Below are positions 25,752 to 35,602 of a stretch of 64,000 nucleotides of DNA, piece after piece. Numbering within the stretch: the first letter of the stretch is position 1; the number at the start of each line of letters is the position of its first letter. The notes beneath the pieces are model-generated. The model was given only the letters and a program-made list of their open reading frames with translations. It did no database searches and had not been told where the DNA came from. Origin of the DNA: Bacillus aerolatus. GTDB taxonomy: Bacteria > Bacillota > Bacilli > Bacillales > Domibacillaceae. The stretch is taken from assembly GCF_009183655.1 (NCBI RefSeq), contig NZ_WEIO01000008.1, positions 62,001 to 126,000 on the forward strand. Direction: 5' to 3'. A program made the translations under genes and the position numbers.

Positions 25752-25900
25752 AAATAAAAAAACACTTTGCATAAGCAAAGTGTCGATAGTAAATATTTTT
25801 CATCACTTTCCCTACGCTGGCATTACCCAACAGGTTATAACGGTCTATAACAGATTAGTTATATTCTCAGCCCGATTCCACAGGCTCCCGATCAGTTGAC
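25752..25900 (-). ncRNA. TPP (THI-box) riboswitch with intrinsic terminator
   Basis: Read on the minus strand, the aptamer (about 25900 to 25802) shows the conserved segments of the TPP class in order: GGGAGCC, GGGCTGAGA, AACCTGTTGGG and TAATGCCAGCGTAGGGAA. P1 can form from TCAACT and AGTGA. The expression platform is a 9-bp terminator, ACACTTTGC-TTAT-GCAAAGTGT, followed by seven T (25753..25783). AAAGTG of the aptamer 3' strand is complementary to CACTTT of the terminator, giving an antiterminator when TPP is absent. It controls the luxE-luxC-ABC-SDR operon. Confidence 0.95.
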
Positions 25901-26070
25901 CAAAGTCTACTCTTTCTTGTAAGAGATTGCAATAGATTTTTTTATTAAGTCCTCGCCACTCTCCAGATTAATTTAAGCATACACTATTCAACAATTACAA
26001 ACTATCCATCCCCCCCTCTTAATCTCATATTTTCATATGAAAAATTCAGACTGCAATTCTATAAAGTAAC
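25901..26070. other. AT-rich gap upstream of the riboswitch
   Basis: This must contain the promoter of the riboswitch operon (minus strand). I see no gene and no confident -35/-10 pair. Confidence 0.4.
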
Positions 26071-26177
26071 GCATTAACGTACTGGGGGTCAGTCCCCCAG
26101 CACGCTAACGCGTTAGCGCAGCGGGGGACTGACCCCCGCTGTATTAACGTATTACTGTAACAGAGGACTGACTCCTT
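26071..26177. repeat. Nested palindromic repeat downstream of asnB
   Basis: GGGGGTCAGTCCCCC and GGGGGACTGACCCCC flank CGCTAACGCGTTAGCG, making a large palindrome of palindromes. A decayed third unit (AGAGGACTGACTCC) follows. The same motif set recurs at 28075..28129 on the other side of asnB. It could also end asnB transcription. Confidence 0.75.
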
Positions 26178-26181
26178 TATT

Positions 26182-28032
26182 TTAGTTGTCAATGATGTTG
26201 ATGTTGTGATGTTCGAGCCAGGTGTTGATTTGGAAAAGGTGGGCGATGAGCTGTGGGCCGGTCATGAGCTGGCCGAACCAAGGGACTTTGAATGAGGATC
26301 CGCCTGAGTTGATGATATCTTTGGCTTTTTGTTTTGAGATTAATTCGAGTATTGGGGATGATTTGTTTTCAAGGATGCTATTTAACATGTTTTTTACCCG
26401 TGTTGTGTATCCCGGGTGGTATGTTTTCGGATATGGGCTCTTTTTGCGGTAAAGAACATCTTTAGGGAGAACTCCTTCTAAAGCCCGGCGCAATATCCCT
26501 TTCTCGCGACCATTCAGCATTTTCATTTCCCATGGTATATTCCAGGCGTACTCAACAAGCCGGTGGTCAGCGAATGGAACGCGCACTTCCAGACTTGCCC
26601 CCATGCTCATGCGGTCTTTCCGCTCGAGCAAAGTCGCCATAAACCACGTCATATTTAAATAAAACATTTCTCGGCGGCGTGCTTCTAACGGACTTTCCCC
26701 GTCTAGTTGAGGCGCCTCACTAATTGTTTCTTTGTACCGCTCTCTCACATATCCTTTTAGATCAAGCTTCTTCTGCCAGTGCGGAAGCAAAAGCTCCTGC
26801 CTTTCTTCTTGTGACTTCATCCATGGAAAGCCTGCTTCATTTAGTAAATTTTCTTTGTAAAACCATGGGTAGCCGCCGAATATCTCATCTGCACATTCAC
26901 CGGATAAAGCAACTGTGAAATCCTGTTTAATATGTTCACAAAACCACAGCAGCGAGGAGTCAACGTCGGCCATTCCCGGCAAATCCCGCATATTCACTGC
27001 CTCTCTTAAATAGTCAGCAAGTTGATCATTTTGAATGACGGCCGAGTGATGAATTGAACCAACGTATTGCTCCATTTTTCTTATCCATGGTCCATCTTCA
27101 TCTGGCTGAAAAGCATTGGCTTTGAAAAATTGGCTGTTACGATCATAATCAATGGAATAAGTATGAAGAGGGCCGCGCCCTTCCTTCTTGAAAAATTCAG
27201 AAGCAATTGCACTAATGGCGCTCGAATCTACCCCTCCTGATAAAAACGTACAAACAGGAACATCAGCTATCAACTGGCGTTCAACAGCATCCTTCACAAG
27301 AAACTGTACTTGTTCCACTGTTTCCGCTAATGTATGATCATGTTTTTTGCTTTCTACATTCCAATATCGCCAAACGTTTAATCCATTTCGATGATAGGTG
27401 AGTGCATGAGCTGGCCGGAGTTCCTTTATTCCCCGAAAAACTCCATGGCCGGGAGTACGAGACGGCCCTAATCCGAACAACTCCTGCAGACCTTCCCGTC
27501 CTACTTCCCGTTTCACATTCGGGTGAGCCAATATCGCTTTCAATTCAGAACCAAATATGAACGATCCATTTTCTTCTGTGTAAAATAGCGGTTTGACTCC
27601 AAGCCGGTCTCTCGCCATAAAAAGCTGCTCTCGGTCATGCTCCCAAATAGCAAAGGCAAAAATTCCATTTAAATAATCTACACACTTCTCTTTCCACTCT
27701 ATATAAGCCGTCAGCAACACTTCCGTATCAGAACGAGACTGAAAAGCATACCCTTTTTTTAACAGCTCTTTTCGAATATCCTCTGTGTTATAAAGCTCTC
27801 CATTATAGACCATTGTATAAGTGCGGTTATTAATTGTTTTTGCCATCGGCTGACTTCCACCGGCAGGGTCAACAACAATAAGGCGGGTATGCCCTAGTGA
27901 AACATGGCGGTTACTCCATACACTTGAAGCATCCGGGCCGCGCTTCGCCAATGAATGTGCCATCTTTTCCACGATGAATGCTTGAGAATTTAAATCTTGA
28001 TGCCAATTAATCCATCCTGTTATTCCACACAC
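26182..28032 (-). CDS. asnB: Glutamine-hydrolysing asparagine synthetase, 616 aa
   Basis: The N-terminal glutaminase domain has the nucleophile Cys2 (MCGITGW), the RGPDASS loop and the YNGELYN segment. The synthetase domain has the ATP pyrophosphatase loop FLSGGVDSSAISA (about residue 258) and the SGECADEIFGGYPW motif. The enzyme makes asparagine from aspartate, ATP and glutamine. It lies 106 bp after glnA on the same strand in the gltA-gltB-glnA block, which would supply its glutamine. A palindromic repeat in the 106-bp gap and another after the stop isolate it, so it may be a separate transcription unit. Confidence 0.94.
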   Translation of the reverse strand: MCGITGWINWHQDLNSQAFIVEKMAHSLAKRGPDASSVWSNRHVSLGHTRLIVVDPAGGSQPMAKTINNRTYTMVYNGELYNTEDIRKELLKKGYAFQSRSDTEVLLTAYIEWKEKCVDYLNGIFAFAIWEHDREQLFMARDRLGVKPLFYTEENGSFIFGSELKAILAHPNVKREVGREGLQELFGLGPSRTPGHGVFRGIKELRPAHALTYHRNGLNVWRYWNVESKKHDHTLAETVEQVQFLVKDAVERQLIADVPVCTFLSGGVDSSAISAIASEFFKKEGRGPLHTYSIDYDRNSQFFKANAFQPDEDGPWIRKMEQYVGSIHHSAVIQNDQLADYLREAVNMRDLPGMADVDSSLLWFCEHIKQDFTVALSGECADEIFGGYPWFYKENLLNEAGFPWMKSQEERQELLLPHWQKKLDLKGYVRERYKETISEAPQLDGESPLEARRREMFYLNMTWFMATLLERKDRMSMGASLEVRVPFADHRLVEYAWNIPWEMKMLNGREKGILRRALEGVLPKDVLYRKKSPYPKTYHPGYTTRVKNMLNSILENKSSPILELISKQKAKDIINSGGSSFKVPWFGQLMTGPQLIAHLFQINTWLEHHNINIIDN

Positions 28033-28074
28033 TCGTCATCACTCTTTCTTACCGGGATTTTATTTTGTTATTTC

Positions 28075-28129
28075 GGGGTCAGTCCCCCATTACGCTAACG
28101 CGTTAGTGCTACGGAGGACTGACCCCTCC
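28075..28129. repeat. Palindromic repeat between glnA and asnB
   Basis: GGGGTCAGTCCCCC, then ACGCTAACGCGTTAGTG, then GGAGGACTGACCCCTCC: a second copy of the palindrome set found at 26071..26177. It may form a hairpin terminating glnA. Confidence 0.7.
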
Positions 28130-28138
28130 ATTGCATTC

Positions 28139-29473
28139 TTAATACTGTGTGATGTATTGCTCACGTTCCCACGGGTGGACTTGTGTCCGGAATAGATCCC
28201 ATTCAATTACTTTTGCTTCCACAAAGTGTTCACATAAATGGCTGCCTAACGCCCGCGTCATCACTTCATCTCCTTGGAAATTTTCAATGGCTTGAGCTAA
28301 AGTAGCTGGTAAATCCACAATGCCGCTTTCCATCCGCTCTTTTTTTGACATCACATAGATGTTTTGGTCCACGGCTTCTGGAGGCGTTAATTTATTTTTA
28401 ATGCCGTCTAATCCGGCAGCGAGCTGGACAGCCATCGCTAAATATGGATTCGCAGACGGATCCACACTGCGCACTTCTATACGAGTGCTTAATCCGCGGG
28501 AAGCTGGGATGCGAATAAGTGGGCTTCTGTTTCTGGCTGACCAGGCCACATAACAAGGCGCTTCATATCCCGGAACTAATCTTTTATATGAATTAACGGT
28601 CGGATTTGTGATAGCGGTAAAATTAGGCGCATGCTTCAAAATGCCAGCAACAAATTGTCTAGCAGTATTACTTAACTCCAGCTGGCCGTTCTTGTCATAA
28701 AAAACATTTTCACCATCTTTGAATAAAGACAAGTTGCAATGCATCCCTGAACCATTCACACCAAACAATGGTTTCGGCATGAACGTCGCATGCAGACCAT
28801 GCTTTCGGGCAATGGTTTTTACAACAAGCTTAAACGTTTGAATATCATCACACGCTTTTACAGCATCAGTATATTTAAAATCAATTTCATGCTGGCCGGG
28901 CGCTACTTCGTGATGGGAAGCTTCAATTTCAAATCCCATCTCTTCCAGTTCCAAAACGATATCGCGGCGGCAGTTTTCGCCCAGATCGGTTGGCGCCAAA
29001 TCAAAATAGCCGCCATGATCATTTAATTCCAACGTCGGGTTTCCTCTTTCATCCAGTTTGAATAAGAAAAATTCAGGTTCAGGTCCTACGTTAAAATCAC
29101 TAAATCCCAGCTCTTTCATTTCATTCACAATCCGCTTTAAATTGCTGCGAGGATCTCCTTCAAAAGGTGTGCCATCTGGATGATAAATATCACAAATAAA
29201 ACGGGCGACTTTCCCTTTTTCGGCTGTCCACGGGAAAATAACGAACGTATCCAAATCCGGATATAAATACATATCCGATTCTTCAATCCGAACGAACCCC
29301 TCGATGGATGAGCCGTCAAACATCATTTTATTGCTTAGCGCTTTCTCTAACTGGGACGAAGGAATTTCGACGTTTTTAATTGTTCCTAAAATGTCTGTAA
29401 ACTGAAGACGGATAAATTTTACGTTCTCTTCCTGTACTAATTGAAAAATTTCTTCCTTATTAAACTTTCTCAT
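28139..29473 (-). CDS. glnA: Type I glutamine synthetase, 444 aa
   Basis: This is a GSI-alpha enzyme: [10 protein letters not shown] (latch), [24 protein letters not shown] and the ATP-site [17 protein letters not shown] are all present, and the protein is close to B. subtilis GlnA across its length, including the C-terminal WEREQY. It makes glutamine from glutamate, ammonia and ATP. The second of two close ATGs (29473) was chosen, 9 nt after GGGAG; this gives the usual 444 residues. It follows gltB by 32 bp, not glnR as in B. subtilis, so it is probably expressed with glutamate synthase. Confidence 0.95.
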   Translation of the reverse strand: MRKFNKEEIFQLVQEENVKFIRLQFTDILGTIKNVEIPSSQLEKALSNKMMFDGSSIEGFVRIEESDMYLYPDLDTFVIFPWTAEKGKVARFICDIYHPDGTPFEGDPRSNLKRIVNEMKELGFSDFNVGPEPEFFLFKLDERGNPTLELNDHGGYFDLAPTDLGENCRRDIVLELEEMGFEIEASHHEVAPGQHEIDFKYTDAVKACDDIQTFKLVVKTIARKHGLHATFMPKPLFGVNGSGMHCNLSLFKDGENVFYDKNGQLELSNTARQFVAGILKHAPNFTAITNPTVNSYKRLVPGYEAPCYVAWSARNRSPLIRIPASRGLSTRIEVRSVDPSANPYLAMAVQLAAGLDGIKNKLTPPEAVDQNIYVMSKKERMESGIVDLPATLAQAIENFQGDEVMTRALGSHLCEHFVEAKVIEWDLFRTQVHPWEREQYITQY

Positions 29474-29505
29474 ACGCATTCTCTCCCTTAAATGATTTAT
29501 TTTAT

Positions 29506-30990
29506 TTATGAAAGGGCTGTACTTCTCGTTAAATAGTGGTCACACTCTCTGGCAGCTCCGCGTCCTTCCTGAATTGCCCACACAATCAAACTTTGCCCTC
29601 TTCGAACATCGCCGGCAGCAAATACGCCTTCCACATTCGTTGTATATTTCCCGCCTGGCGCCTTGACGTTGGAGTATTTATCTTGCGTAAGATTAAATGC
29701 GTGAATTACCTCTTCTTCAGGGCCGCTAAAACCAACGGCAATGAACACGAGCTGCGCCGGCCATACTTTTTCACTCCCTGAAATCTCCCGAGTGATCACG
29801 CAGCCCTTTTCGTCTGTTATTTTTTGAACTTGGACCGTATGAAGTTCTTTCACATGCCCGTGTTCGTCGCCGATAAATTTTTTCGTGATAATGGAATATT
29901 CCCGAGGATCTATCCCTAATTGAGCATTTGCTTCTGCATAAGCATAATCAAGAGAAAAGGTATGAGGATATTCCGGCCACGGATTGCCCGCTGCCCGTTC
30001 TGCTGGAAGCTGCGGATGCTTTCCGAACTGGGCGATGCTTTTACACTGATGGCGCAAAGCAGAAGCAACACAGTCTGCCCCGGTATCCCCTCCGCCGATA
30101 ACAATCACATCTTTCCCTTTTGCAGAAATGAAGGCGCCATCGGCAAAATTGGAATCTAATAAACTTTTCGTATTTGATGTTAAATAATTCATCGCAAAGT
30201 GAATGCCTTTTAACTCCCGTCCTTCTATCGGCAAATCGCGGTGTTTTTGCGCGCCGCTACAAAGAATGACCGCATCAAACTCGTCACGTAACTGGCCAGC
30301 ATCAATGTCTTTCCCGACTTCCGTATTTGTGACAAACTGAATACCTTCCTCTTCCAGTAAACTCACTCTCCGCTCGACAATCTCTTTTTCGAGCTTCATA
30401 TTCGGAATGCCATACATAAGCAAGCCGCCAATGCGGTCAGACCGTTCAAAGACGGTAACAGAATGACCCGCTTTATTTAACTCGTCAGCACTGACAAGCC
30501 CGGCAGGTCCGGAGCCGACAATCGCAATCTTTTTTCCCGTCCGGACTGCCGGCGGCTCTGGAACAATCCACCCTTCTTCAAATCCTTTATCAATAATGGC
30601 CCGTTCAATGCTTTTAATGGCTACCGCTGGGTCATTAATAGCGGCTGTACAAGATCCTTCACACGGAGCGGGACACACCCGGCCGGTGAATTCTGGAAAG
30701 TTATTTGTTTTTAATAAACGGTCCAGCGCTTCCCTCCAACGCCCCTGATAGACGAGGTCATTCCACTCCGGTATCAAATTGTATAAAGGACAGCCTATTG
30801 TCGAATGACCTAACTGAATTCCCGTATGACAAAACGGGGTTCCACAATCCATGCAGCGCGCCCCTTGTTTTTTCCACTCGTCTTCTGGCAGCGTTTGCTG
30901 ATATTCCTTCCAATCGTTCAGTCGGACTTTCGGATTCCGTTCGCCCGGTACGATTCTTTTATAATCCATAAATCCTGTTGCCTTTCCCAT
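29506..30990 (-). CDS. gltB: Glutamate synthase (NADPH) small subunit, 494 aa
   Basis: The protein has an N-terminal 4Fe-4S-binding region ([15 protein letters not shown] and CPLYNLIP, then [12 protein letters not shown]) followed by FAD ([18 protein letters not shown]) and NADPH ([15 protein letters not shown]) dinucleotide folds. It passes electrons from NADPH to the large subunit. The start was set at ATG 30990 behind GAAAGGAG; this gives the length of Bacillus GltB and removes a 26-bp overlap with gltA. It lies 19 bp after gltA. Confidence 0.95.
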   Translation of the reverse strand: MGKATGFMDYKRIVPGERNPKVRLNDWKEYQQTLPEDEWKKQGARCMDCGTPFCHTGIQLGHSTIGCPLYNLIPEWNDLVYQGRWREALDRLLKTNNFPEFTGRVCPAPCEGSCTAAINDPAVAIKSIERAIIDKGFEEGWIVPEPPAVRTGKKIAIVGSGPAGLVSADELNKAGHSVTVFERSDRIGGLLMYGIPNMKLEKEIVERRVSLLEEEGIQFVTNTEVGKDIDAGQLRDEFDAVILCSGAQKHRDLPIEGRELKGIHFAMNYLTSNTKSLLDSNFADGAFISAKGKDVIVIGGGDTGADCVASALRHQCKSIAQFGKHPQLPAERAAGNPWPEYPHTFSLDYAYAEANAQLGIDPREYSIITKKFIGDEHGHVKELHTVQVQKITDEKGCVITREISGSEKVWPAQLVFIAVGFSGPEEEVIHAFNLTQDKYSNVKAPGGKYTTNVEGVFAAGDVRRGQSLIVWAIQEGRGAARECDHYLTRSTALS

Positions 30991-31009
30991 AGCGCCGCTC
31001 CTTTCTATT

Positions 31010-34000
31010 TCATGCCGGCTCCAAATTCTTGCCATCGGCCCGGTTTGATTTTTGTGTCACAACATTGATATCTGCTTCATCTTTAAAGGCCTGTGTCTCA
31101 CTCACGTAAAATCCTGACTCCATGATCCGCTTATATTCTGCGGGAATGACTTTGACCCACTTTGCTAAAACTTCTTCCCAATGGTGAAGGATATACCAGG
31201 CCCGTGAACTATTCGTGTAACGGTAATGGTTCAAAACGAGCTGTTTCACTTCTTCTCTTTCTTTGCCGTGATCCAATGACTCGAGATACACGAGTTCCTG
31301 ATTGCACTGCTGCCCGAAAGCTTCGGTGTCCTCTGTATAAACGTAAGCCGTTCCGCCGGACATGCCTGCAGCAAAGTTTTTACCTACGGAACCAAGCACA
31401 ACAACGCGTCCTCCCGTCATATACTCACAGCCATGATCACCAATCCCTTCAACTACTGCATCAACCCCGCTATTTCTCACGCAGAACCTTTCACCTGCCA
31501 GGCCGCGAATGTAAGCTTCGCCTGCTGTTCCTCCATAAAAAGCAACATTTCCAATAATCGAATTTTCTTCTGGCACAAAAACAGATTTCCCTGATGAATT
31601 TACAATGATTTTACCGCCCGACAACCCTTTACCGACATAATCATTGGCTTCCCCTTCAAGCGTCATCGTTACACCCTTCGGCAGAAATGAAGCAAAGCTC
31701 TGTCCGGCAGATCCGGTGAATTGCAATTGTATCGTTCCGTCCGGAAGGCCTTCCCGGCCGTACCGTTCGGTAATTTCACTGCCTAACATTGTGCCGGCAG
31801 TCCGGTTAATATTTTGAATAGGAAAACTCGCCGTTACTTGCTGCCTTCTTTCAAGCGCCGGCTGGCAAGTTCTTAAAACCTCTCTATAATCAAGTGATTG
31901 TTCAAGACGATGGTTTTGCGTCCGCTGATTGTACACTGCGCCCTTCCTTGCGGGAGACGCCACATAAAGGATAGATGAAAGATCAAGCTTTTTCGCTTTC
32001 CAATGTGTTTTTGCCATTTCACTTTCCATTAACACATCTGTTCGTCCAACCATTTCATTGATCGTCCGGAAGCCTAGTTCGGCCATGATTTCGCGAACAT
32101 CCTGTGCGATAAAACGCATGAAATTTTCAATATGCTCAGGCTCCCCAAGAAATTTCTTGCGCAGTTCAGGATCTTGCGTGGCTACACCGACAGGACACGT
32201 ATTAAGATGACATGCACGAACGAGTACACAGCCTAAAACGACGAGCGGCGCGGTCGCAAAACCGTACTCTTCCGCACCTAACAATGTCGCCATAACCACA
32301 TCGCGCCCAGTCATCATTTTTCCGTCGGCTTCCAGCACAACCCGGTCACGGAGATCGTTCAACAGCAGCGTTTGATGTGTTTCTGCCAGCCCAAGCTCCC
32401 ACGGCATTCCCGCATGTTTAATACTCGTACGCGAAGCAGCGCCTGTTCCGCCTTCAGATCCGCTAATTAAAATAACATCTGCCAGCCCTTTCGCCACACC
32501 GGCAGCAATCGTTCCAACGCCGGCTTTTGCTACGAGTTTCACACTGATTCTCGCATGTGGATTAGCATTTTTTAAATCATGGATCAGCTGAGCGAGATCT
32601 TCTATCGAGTAAATATCATGATGCGGCGGCGGTGAAATTAAGCCGACACCCGGCGTGGAGCCGCGTACTTCTGCAATCCAAGGATACACTTTGCTGCCTG
32701 GCAGCTGGCCGCCTTCTCCCGGCTTTGCCCCTTGTGCCATTTTGATTTGAATTTCATCGGCATTGACTAAATAATGACTCGATACACCAAACCGTCCGGA
32801 AGCTACTTGTTTAATCGCACTGCGGCGCAGATCACCGTTTTCATCTGGAATGCAGCGGTCAGGATGTTCTCCCCCTTCGCCGCTGTTGCTTTTTCCACCG
32901 ATCCGATTCATGGCAATTGCCAATGTTTCATGCGCTTCCTGACTTAAAGAACCATATGACATCGCTCCGGTTTTAAAGCGGCGGCAAATCGATTCAACCG
33001 ATTCTACTTCATCGATCGGGACCGGTGCGGATTTCTTAAATTGAAACAGCCCGCGGAGAAAAATTAATTGTTCTTCATTTGCTTTAGCTGCATATTTTTT
33101 ATACAACTCGTAGTTGTTCGTCCGGCAAGCATGCTGCAGCATATGGATCGTCGCCGGATGAAATGCGTGAGCCTCCTCGCCGTGGCGCCATTGAAAGTCA
33201 CTTCCCTCCTCAAGCGTTTCATCCTGATCTGTACAAAACGCTTTTTCATGACGCATCAGCGTTTCCTTTGCAATTGTTTCCAGCTTGATTCCACCTAATC
33301 GCGCGGCTGTGCCCGTGAAATACTTGTCAATGACAGAAGAATCAATCCCAACCGCTTCAAAAATCTGGGCTCCCCGGTAACTTTGGATCGTAGATATCCC
33401 CATTTTGGACAGTACTTTCACCATCCCACTTGTAGCTGCTTGAATATAATTGTCAACCGCTCCGGCATAACTAACTCGTTGAATTTTCCCTTGATTCACC
33501 ATCTCTTTGATAGACGCATACGCAAGATATGGATTGATGGCATCTGCCCCATAACCAATCAGCATACATAATTGATGAACGTCACGCGCCTCACCAGTTT
33601 CTACTATTATACTGACCTTTGTTCTCGTGCCCCGACGGACTAAATGATGGTGGAGTCCACTCACCGCGAGCAAGGATGGAATAGCTGCTAACTCTTTATT
33701 TACATGTTGATCGGACAAAATAATGAGCGAAACGCCATCCTTTACCGCACGATCAACCGAGTGAAACAATTCGTTTAATGCTTTTTCCAAAGCTGTTTCT
33801 TCGTATTCCACTTCAAATAAAGTGGAAAAGGTTTTCGACTGAAAGGACTGAAGCGGATTATGACGAAGCTTCGCCAATTCATCGTCTGAACAAATGGGAG
33901 TTTCCAGCCGAATGCGCCGGCAGTTTTTCGCAAGCGATTCAAGTAAGTTCCCTTCCGCGCCGAGCAAGGTCACTGTAGAAGTAACAAATTGTTCACGGAT

Positions 34001-35602
34001 CGCATCAATCGGAGGATTTGTGACTTGAGCAAACAGCTGTTTAAAATAGTTATACAGCAGCTGTGGTCGATTCGAGAGCACTGCTAAAGGAGTGTCATTT
34101 CCCATCGAACCGACCGGCTCTTTCCCCTCAGCCGCCATTGGAGCTAAATGTTTCGTCAATTCCTCATACGTATAACCAAACGCTCGCTGTAATTGAACTA
34201 TCGGGGTGGCAAATGGAGTAAGCGGCTTGCCGGCAGCTGGTAATTGATCCATATGAATACACTCGTTATCAAGCCAGTGACGATATGGCTGGCGGCTTGC
34301 AACTTGTCGCTTCACTTCTTCATCTGTGATGATTCGCCCTTCTTTTAAATCGACAAGCAGCATGCTCCCGGGACTTAACCTTCTTTTTTCGCTAATCCGT
34401 TCCGGCTCAATATCGAGTACGCCAGCTTCAGAAGCGAAAATAATCATGTTATCGGCCGTCACATAATATCGCGCCGGCCGCAGACCATTACGGTCCAGCA
34501 TCGCCCCGATTTGAAGTCCGTCTGTAAAAGCAAAAGCTGCCGGTCCATCCCAAGGCTCCATTAAATGGCTGTGATATTCATAAAAAGCTTTTAATGAATC
34601 GTCCATCGAATCATCTTTTTCCCATGGCTGCGGTACCATCATCATTGCTGCATGAGAGAGGGAACGGCCGGATAAAGTTAAAAACTCTAAACAATTGTCA
34701 AATGACGATGAATCACTTCCGTTCGCATCGATAACGGGAATAATTTCACTTATGCTGTCTCCAAAAACTGCCGATTCAATGATTTGTTCACGTGCTTTCA
34801 TCCAATTTACATTGCCTTTTAACGTATTAATCTCACCGTTGTGAATTAAATAACGGTTAGGATGAGCCCTTTCCCAGCTCGGAAATGTATTTGTACTAAA
34901 CCGGGAATGAACGAGTGCAAAAACTGATTGAAAGGTGCTGTCCTGTAAATCAATATAATACTTATCAAGCTGATCAGGAGTCAGCATGCCTTTATATACA
35001 ATCGTTCGTGTGGAAAGGCTGGAAAAATAAAAGGTGCCGCCATGGGCAAGTTGTTTTTCCTGAACTGCTTTTTCCGCCCGTTTTCGAATGAGATACAGTT
35101 TACGTCCAAACGTCTGCTCATCCGTTATTTCTTTTGCTTTGCCGACAAAAACCTGACGAATTTGCGGCTGACTCAATTTCCCGCTTTCACCAATTTTGGA
35201 ATCATCGGTCGGCACCGTGCGCCAGCCAAGCAGCCGCTGTCCTTCTTTTTCTATAATTTCATTTAGCAGGTTTTCACATTCGAGCTGCTGCGTTGCATCT
35301 CGGGGCAGGAAGAGCATTCCGACTCCGTAGCTCCCTTCATTCGGTATGCTCAGTTCTGAACAAGCCTTCTGAAAAAATTTATGTGGCAGCTGGACCATGA
35401 TTCCTGCTCCGTCTCCTGTTTGCGGGTCGCTGCCTTGACCACCCCGGTGCTCTAAGCGGCATAGCATTGATAATCCTTGTTTCACGATATCGTGAGAAGC
35501 TTCTCCTTTTACATTGGCAATAAATCCGATGCCGCACGCATCATGTTCAAAAGCCGGGTCGTAAAGTCCTTGTTTTTTGGGAGGTATAATTCGTTTCATC
35601 AT
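31010..35602 (-). CDS. gltA: Glutamate synthase large subunit, 1530 aa
   Basis: The chain holds, in order, a class II glutaminase domain with its nucleophile Cys in EHDACGIGF after a short propeptide, the central domain, the FMN-binding synthase domain (RFKTGAMSYGSLSQEAHE, VSVKLVAKAGVGTIAAGVAK-type residues), cysteines of the 3Fe-4S cluster (CVLVRACHLNTCPVGVATQ) and the C-terminal beta-helix. It converts glutamine and 2-oxoglutarate to two glutamates. It heads gltA-gltB-glnA. No gltC regulator is adjacent, unlike B. subtilis. Confidence 0.96.
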   Translation of the reverse strand: MMKRIIPPKKQGLYDPAFEHDACGIGFIANVKGEASHDIVKQGLSMLCRLEHRGGQGSDPQTGDGAGIMVQLPHKFFQKACSELSIPNEGSYGVGMLFLPRDATQQLECENLLNEIIEKEGQRLLGWRTVPTDDSKIGESGKLSQPQIRQVFVGKAKEITDEQTFGRKLYLIRKRAEKAVQEKQLAHGGTFYFSSLSTRTIVYKGMLTPDQLDKYYIDLQDSTFQSVFALVHSRFSTNTFPSWERAHPNRYLIHNGEINTLKGNVNWMKAREQIIESAVFGDSISEIIPVIDANGSDSSSFDNCLEFLTLSGRSLSHAAMMMVPQPWEKDDSMDDSLKAFYEYHSHLMEPWDGPAAFAFTDGLQIGAMLDRNGLRPARYYVTADNMIIFASEAGVLDIEPERISEKRRLSPGSMLLVDLKEGRIITDEEVKRQVASRQPYRHWLDNECIHMDQLPAAGKPLTPFATPIVQLQRAFGYTYEELTKHLAPMAAEGKEPVGSMGNDTPLAVLSNRPQLLYNYFKQLFAQVTNPPIDAIREQFVTSTVTLLGAEGNLLESLAKNCRRIRLETPICSDDELAKLRHNPLQSFQSKTFSTLFEVEYEETALEKALNELFHSVDRAVKDGVSLIILSDQHVNKELAAIPSLLAVSGLHHHLVRRGTRTKVSIIVETGEARDVHQLCMLIGYGADAINPYLAYASIKEMVNQGKIQRVSYAGAVDNYIQAATSGMVKVLSKMGISTIQSYRGAQIFEAVGIDSSVIDKYFTGTAARLGGIKLETIAKETLMRHEKAFCTDQDETLEEGSDFQWRHGEEAHAFHPATIHMLQHACRTNNYELYKKYAAKANEEQLIFLRGLFQFKKSAPVPIDEVESVESICRRFKTGAMSYGSLSQEAHETLAIAMNRIGGKSNSGEGGEHPDRCIPDENGDLRRSAIKQVASGRFGVSSHYLVNADEIQIKMAQGAKPGEGGQLPGSKVYPWIAEVRGSTPGVGLISPPPHHDIYSIEDLAQLIHDLKNANPHARISVKLVAKAGVGTIAAGVAKGLADVILISGSEGGTGAASRTSIKHAGMPWELGLAETHQTLLLNDLRDRVVLEADGKMMTGRDVVMATLLGAEEYGFATAPLVVLGCVLVRACHLNTCPVGVATQDPELRKKFLGEPEHIENFMRFIAQDVREIMAELGFRTINEMVGRTDVLMESEMAKTHWKAKKLDLSSILYVASPARKGAVYNQRTQNHRLEQSLDYREVLRTCQPALERRQQVTASFPIQNINRTAGTMLGSEITERYGREGLPDGTIQLQFTGSAGQSFASFLPKGVTMTLEGEANDYVGKGLSGGKIIVNSSGKSVFVPEENSIIGNVAFYGGTAGEAYIRGLAGERFCVRNSGVDAVVEGIGDHGCEYMTGGRVVVLGSVGKNFAAGMSGGTAYVYTEDTEAFGQQCNQELVYLESLDHGKEREEVKQLVLNHYRYTNSSRAWYILHHWEEVLAKWVKVIPAEYKRIMESGFYVSETQAFKDEADINVVTQKSNRADGKNLEPA

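Noticed and set aside
26071-28129. CRISPR array
   Set aside because: The repeats are palindromic and irregular, without uniform spacers or cas genes.
31010-35602. Several plus-strand frames of 60-130 codons inside gltA and other large genes
   Set aside because: They are antisense shadows in GC-richer coding DNA, without ribosome sites or family similarity.
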